Assembly: GCA_012271125.1 (NCBI GenBank)
Contig: JAAXHB010000018.1
Coordinates: 1-21,730 of the forward strand
DNA: 21,730 nt
Origin: Actinomycetota bacterium
GTDB lineage: Bacteria > Actinomycetota > Acidimicrobiia > Acidimicrobiales > Aldehydirespiratoraceae
Direction: 5' to 3'
Shown here: in pieces, positions 21,118-21,730 of the stretch
Numbering within the stretch: the stretch's first letter is position 1
How the letters are laid out: every line of letters starts with the position of its first letter
Translations under genes and position numbers: made by a program
Notes under the pieces: model-generated
Told to the model about the DNA's origin: nothing
The model's database searches: none
Seen by the model: the letters and a program-made list of their open reading frames with translations, nothing else

Positions 21118-21730
21118 TCACTTGTTTGATGATTGATTATCTATTTCAGGTGAGATTACGCCTCCAGACGCTGGATGCAAGACAGGGCTGAGACGAACAC
21201 CTGTAATCCTTCCAATTTTCTGCACCAATGTTTGCTGTTCACTCAAAAAAGCCCAATGATTCACTCGCCGTTGATCCCATTCAGCGCAGAGCGTCGCGAT
21301 AACACGCAATAGTTGATGAACTATTGCGTCGCCTAGTCCACTCTTGTAGTCAAGACCTGTTTCTTCGGCTAGTTGCTCGTTGTAGCTCGCCCAGATGCTC
21401 TGTAAGTGGGTCCTGAGTTGCACTTCTACCATCCACCCATCGAGCTCGACGCAGATGTGTATAGCGCGATAGCCCGATGATCTTGGGTTGTTCACCAGAT
21501 CACGTATCCACCTCACCCTTATGTTTCGTTCCTTCAAACGTGCAAGAAGTTCATCCTTGACCAATTCAACGGAAGCTTGATCTGGCAAGGTTGCACGACA
21601 TCCAGCAATGTCGTGAAGGTTGGAAAGCTGTCGATGGGGTTGACGAACTAACTTGGCGATAATTCGGTTCAACTCCTTCAGTCGATGCCCTGCCTCGATT
21701 GGAAATCCCGCCCTCTTCACGATGGTAATC
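21118..21730 (-). CDS. RelA/SpoT-domain nucleotide pyrophosphokinase (small alarmone synthetase / toxSAS-like), 5' end missing
   Basis: At least 200 residues are visible, and the frame remains open at the window edge. GTG 21720 is only an internal candidate start. The (p)ppGpp-synthetase fold is recognisable, numbering from GTG 21720: DIAGCR at 37-42 with the Mg-binding Asp37, NPRSSGYRAIH at 78-88, and VEVQLRT at 98-104 with the catalytic Glu99, then SIWASYNEQLAEETGLDYK. The N-terminal ATP-binding basic motif should lie just beyond the edge. There is no HD hydrolase domain and no room in the visible C-terminus for TGS or ACT domains, so it is a stand-alone synthetase rather than a long Rel. 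Such proteins either make (p)ppGpp or ppApp, or pyrophosphorylate tRNA as toxins. The 10-base gap to a small unknown partner gene favours a toxin-antitoxin type unit. Confidence 0.8.
   Translation of the reverse strand, partial: ITIVKRAGFPIEAGHRLKELNRIIAKLVRQPHRQLSNLHDIAGCRATLPDQASVELVKDELLARLKERNIRVRWIRDLVNNPRSSGYRAIHICVELDGWMVEVQLRTHLQSIWASYNEQLAEETGLDYKSGLGDAIVHQLLRVIATLCAEWDQRRVNHWAFLSEQQTLVQKIGRITGVRLSPVLHPASGGVISPEIDNQSSNK

Overview
The window looks like a chromosomal segment of an actinobacterium with moderate GC content. The evidence is gene order and family content. The run comF - short hpf/raiA - secA - prfB - ftsE - ftsX is the conserved actinobacterial block. A manB - Trm112-like - manA - ahcY cluster and an F420-type luciferase-like oxidoreductase also fit that phylum. 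A deep-branching class such as Acidimicrobiia is plausible, but that is inference.

Layout: (1) 1-123 is the 5' end of an unidentified minus-strand gene, divergent from a CPBP-family membrane protein (403-1203). (2) 1300-8121 is a plus-strand envelope-sugar cluster: a 975-residue multi-pass PTPS-related/GT-C-like membrane protein, an overlapping family 2 glycosyltransferase, phosphomannomutase, a Trm112-like small protein and mannose-6-phosphate isomerase. ManA and ManB would interconvert Fru-6-P, Man-6-P and Man-1-P. The GT2 enzyme probably makes a polyprenyl-phosphate sugar, and the big membrane protein may use it outside the membrane. (3) 8288-10677 holds ahcY (methyl cycle) and an LLM-class oxidoreductase. 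(4) 10732-17548 holds comF, hpf, secA, prfB, ftsE and ftsX. (5) 17644-20070 is a minus-strand pair, acyl-CoA dehydrogenase then alanine dehydrogenase. It sits where smpB would normally lie. (6) 20170-20553 is tmRNA (ssrA), with predicted tag ANTDDLVLAA. (7) 20637-21730 is a minus-strand pair downstream of the tmRNA 3' end: a RelA/SpoT-type nucleotide synthetase, cut by the window edge, followed by an unidentified 156-residue protein. This arrangement resembles a toxSAS toxin-antitoxin or defence cassette at a classic integration hotspot.

The most unusual general property is a high density of short imperfect tandem duplications (12-45 bp units). They occur in intergenic DNA, at start codons, in enzyme loops, in the comF tail, after ald and inside the tmRNA. 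Within conserved coding regions the units are multiples of three; elsewhere most are not. Several + strand tracts are also strongly pyrimidine-rich or trinucleotide-like. These repeats explain oversized loops in ManB, ManA and the CPBP protein. No CRISPR array, insertion sequence or rRNA/tRNA gene other than tmRNA was seen.
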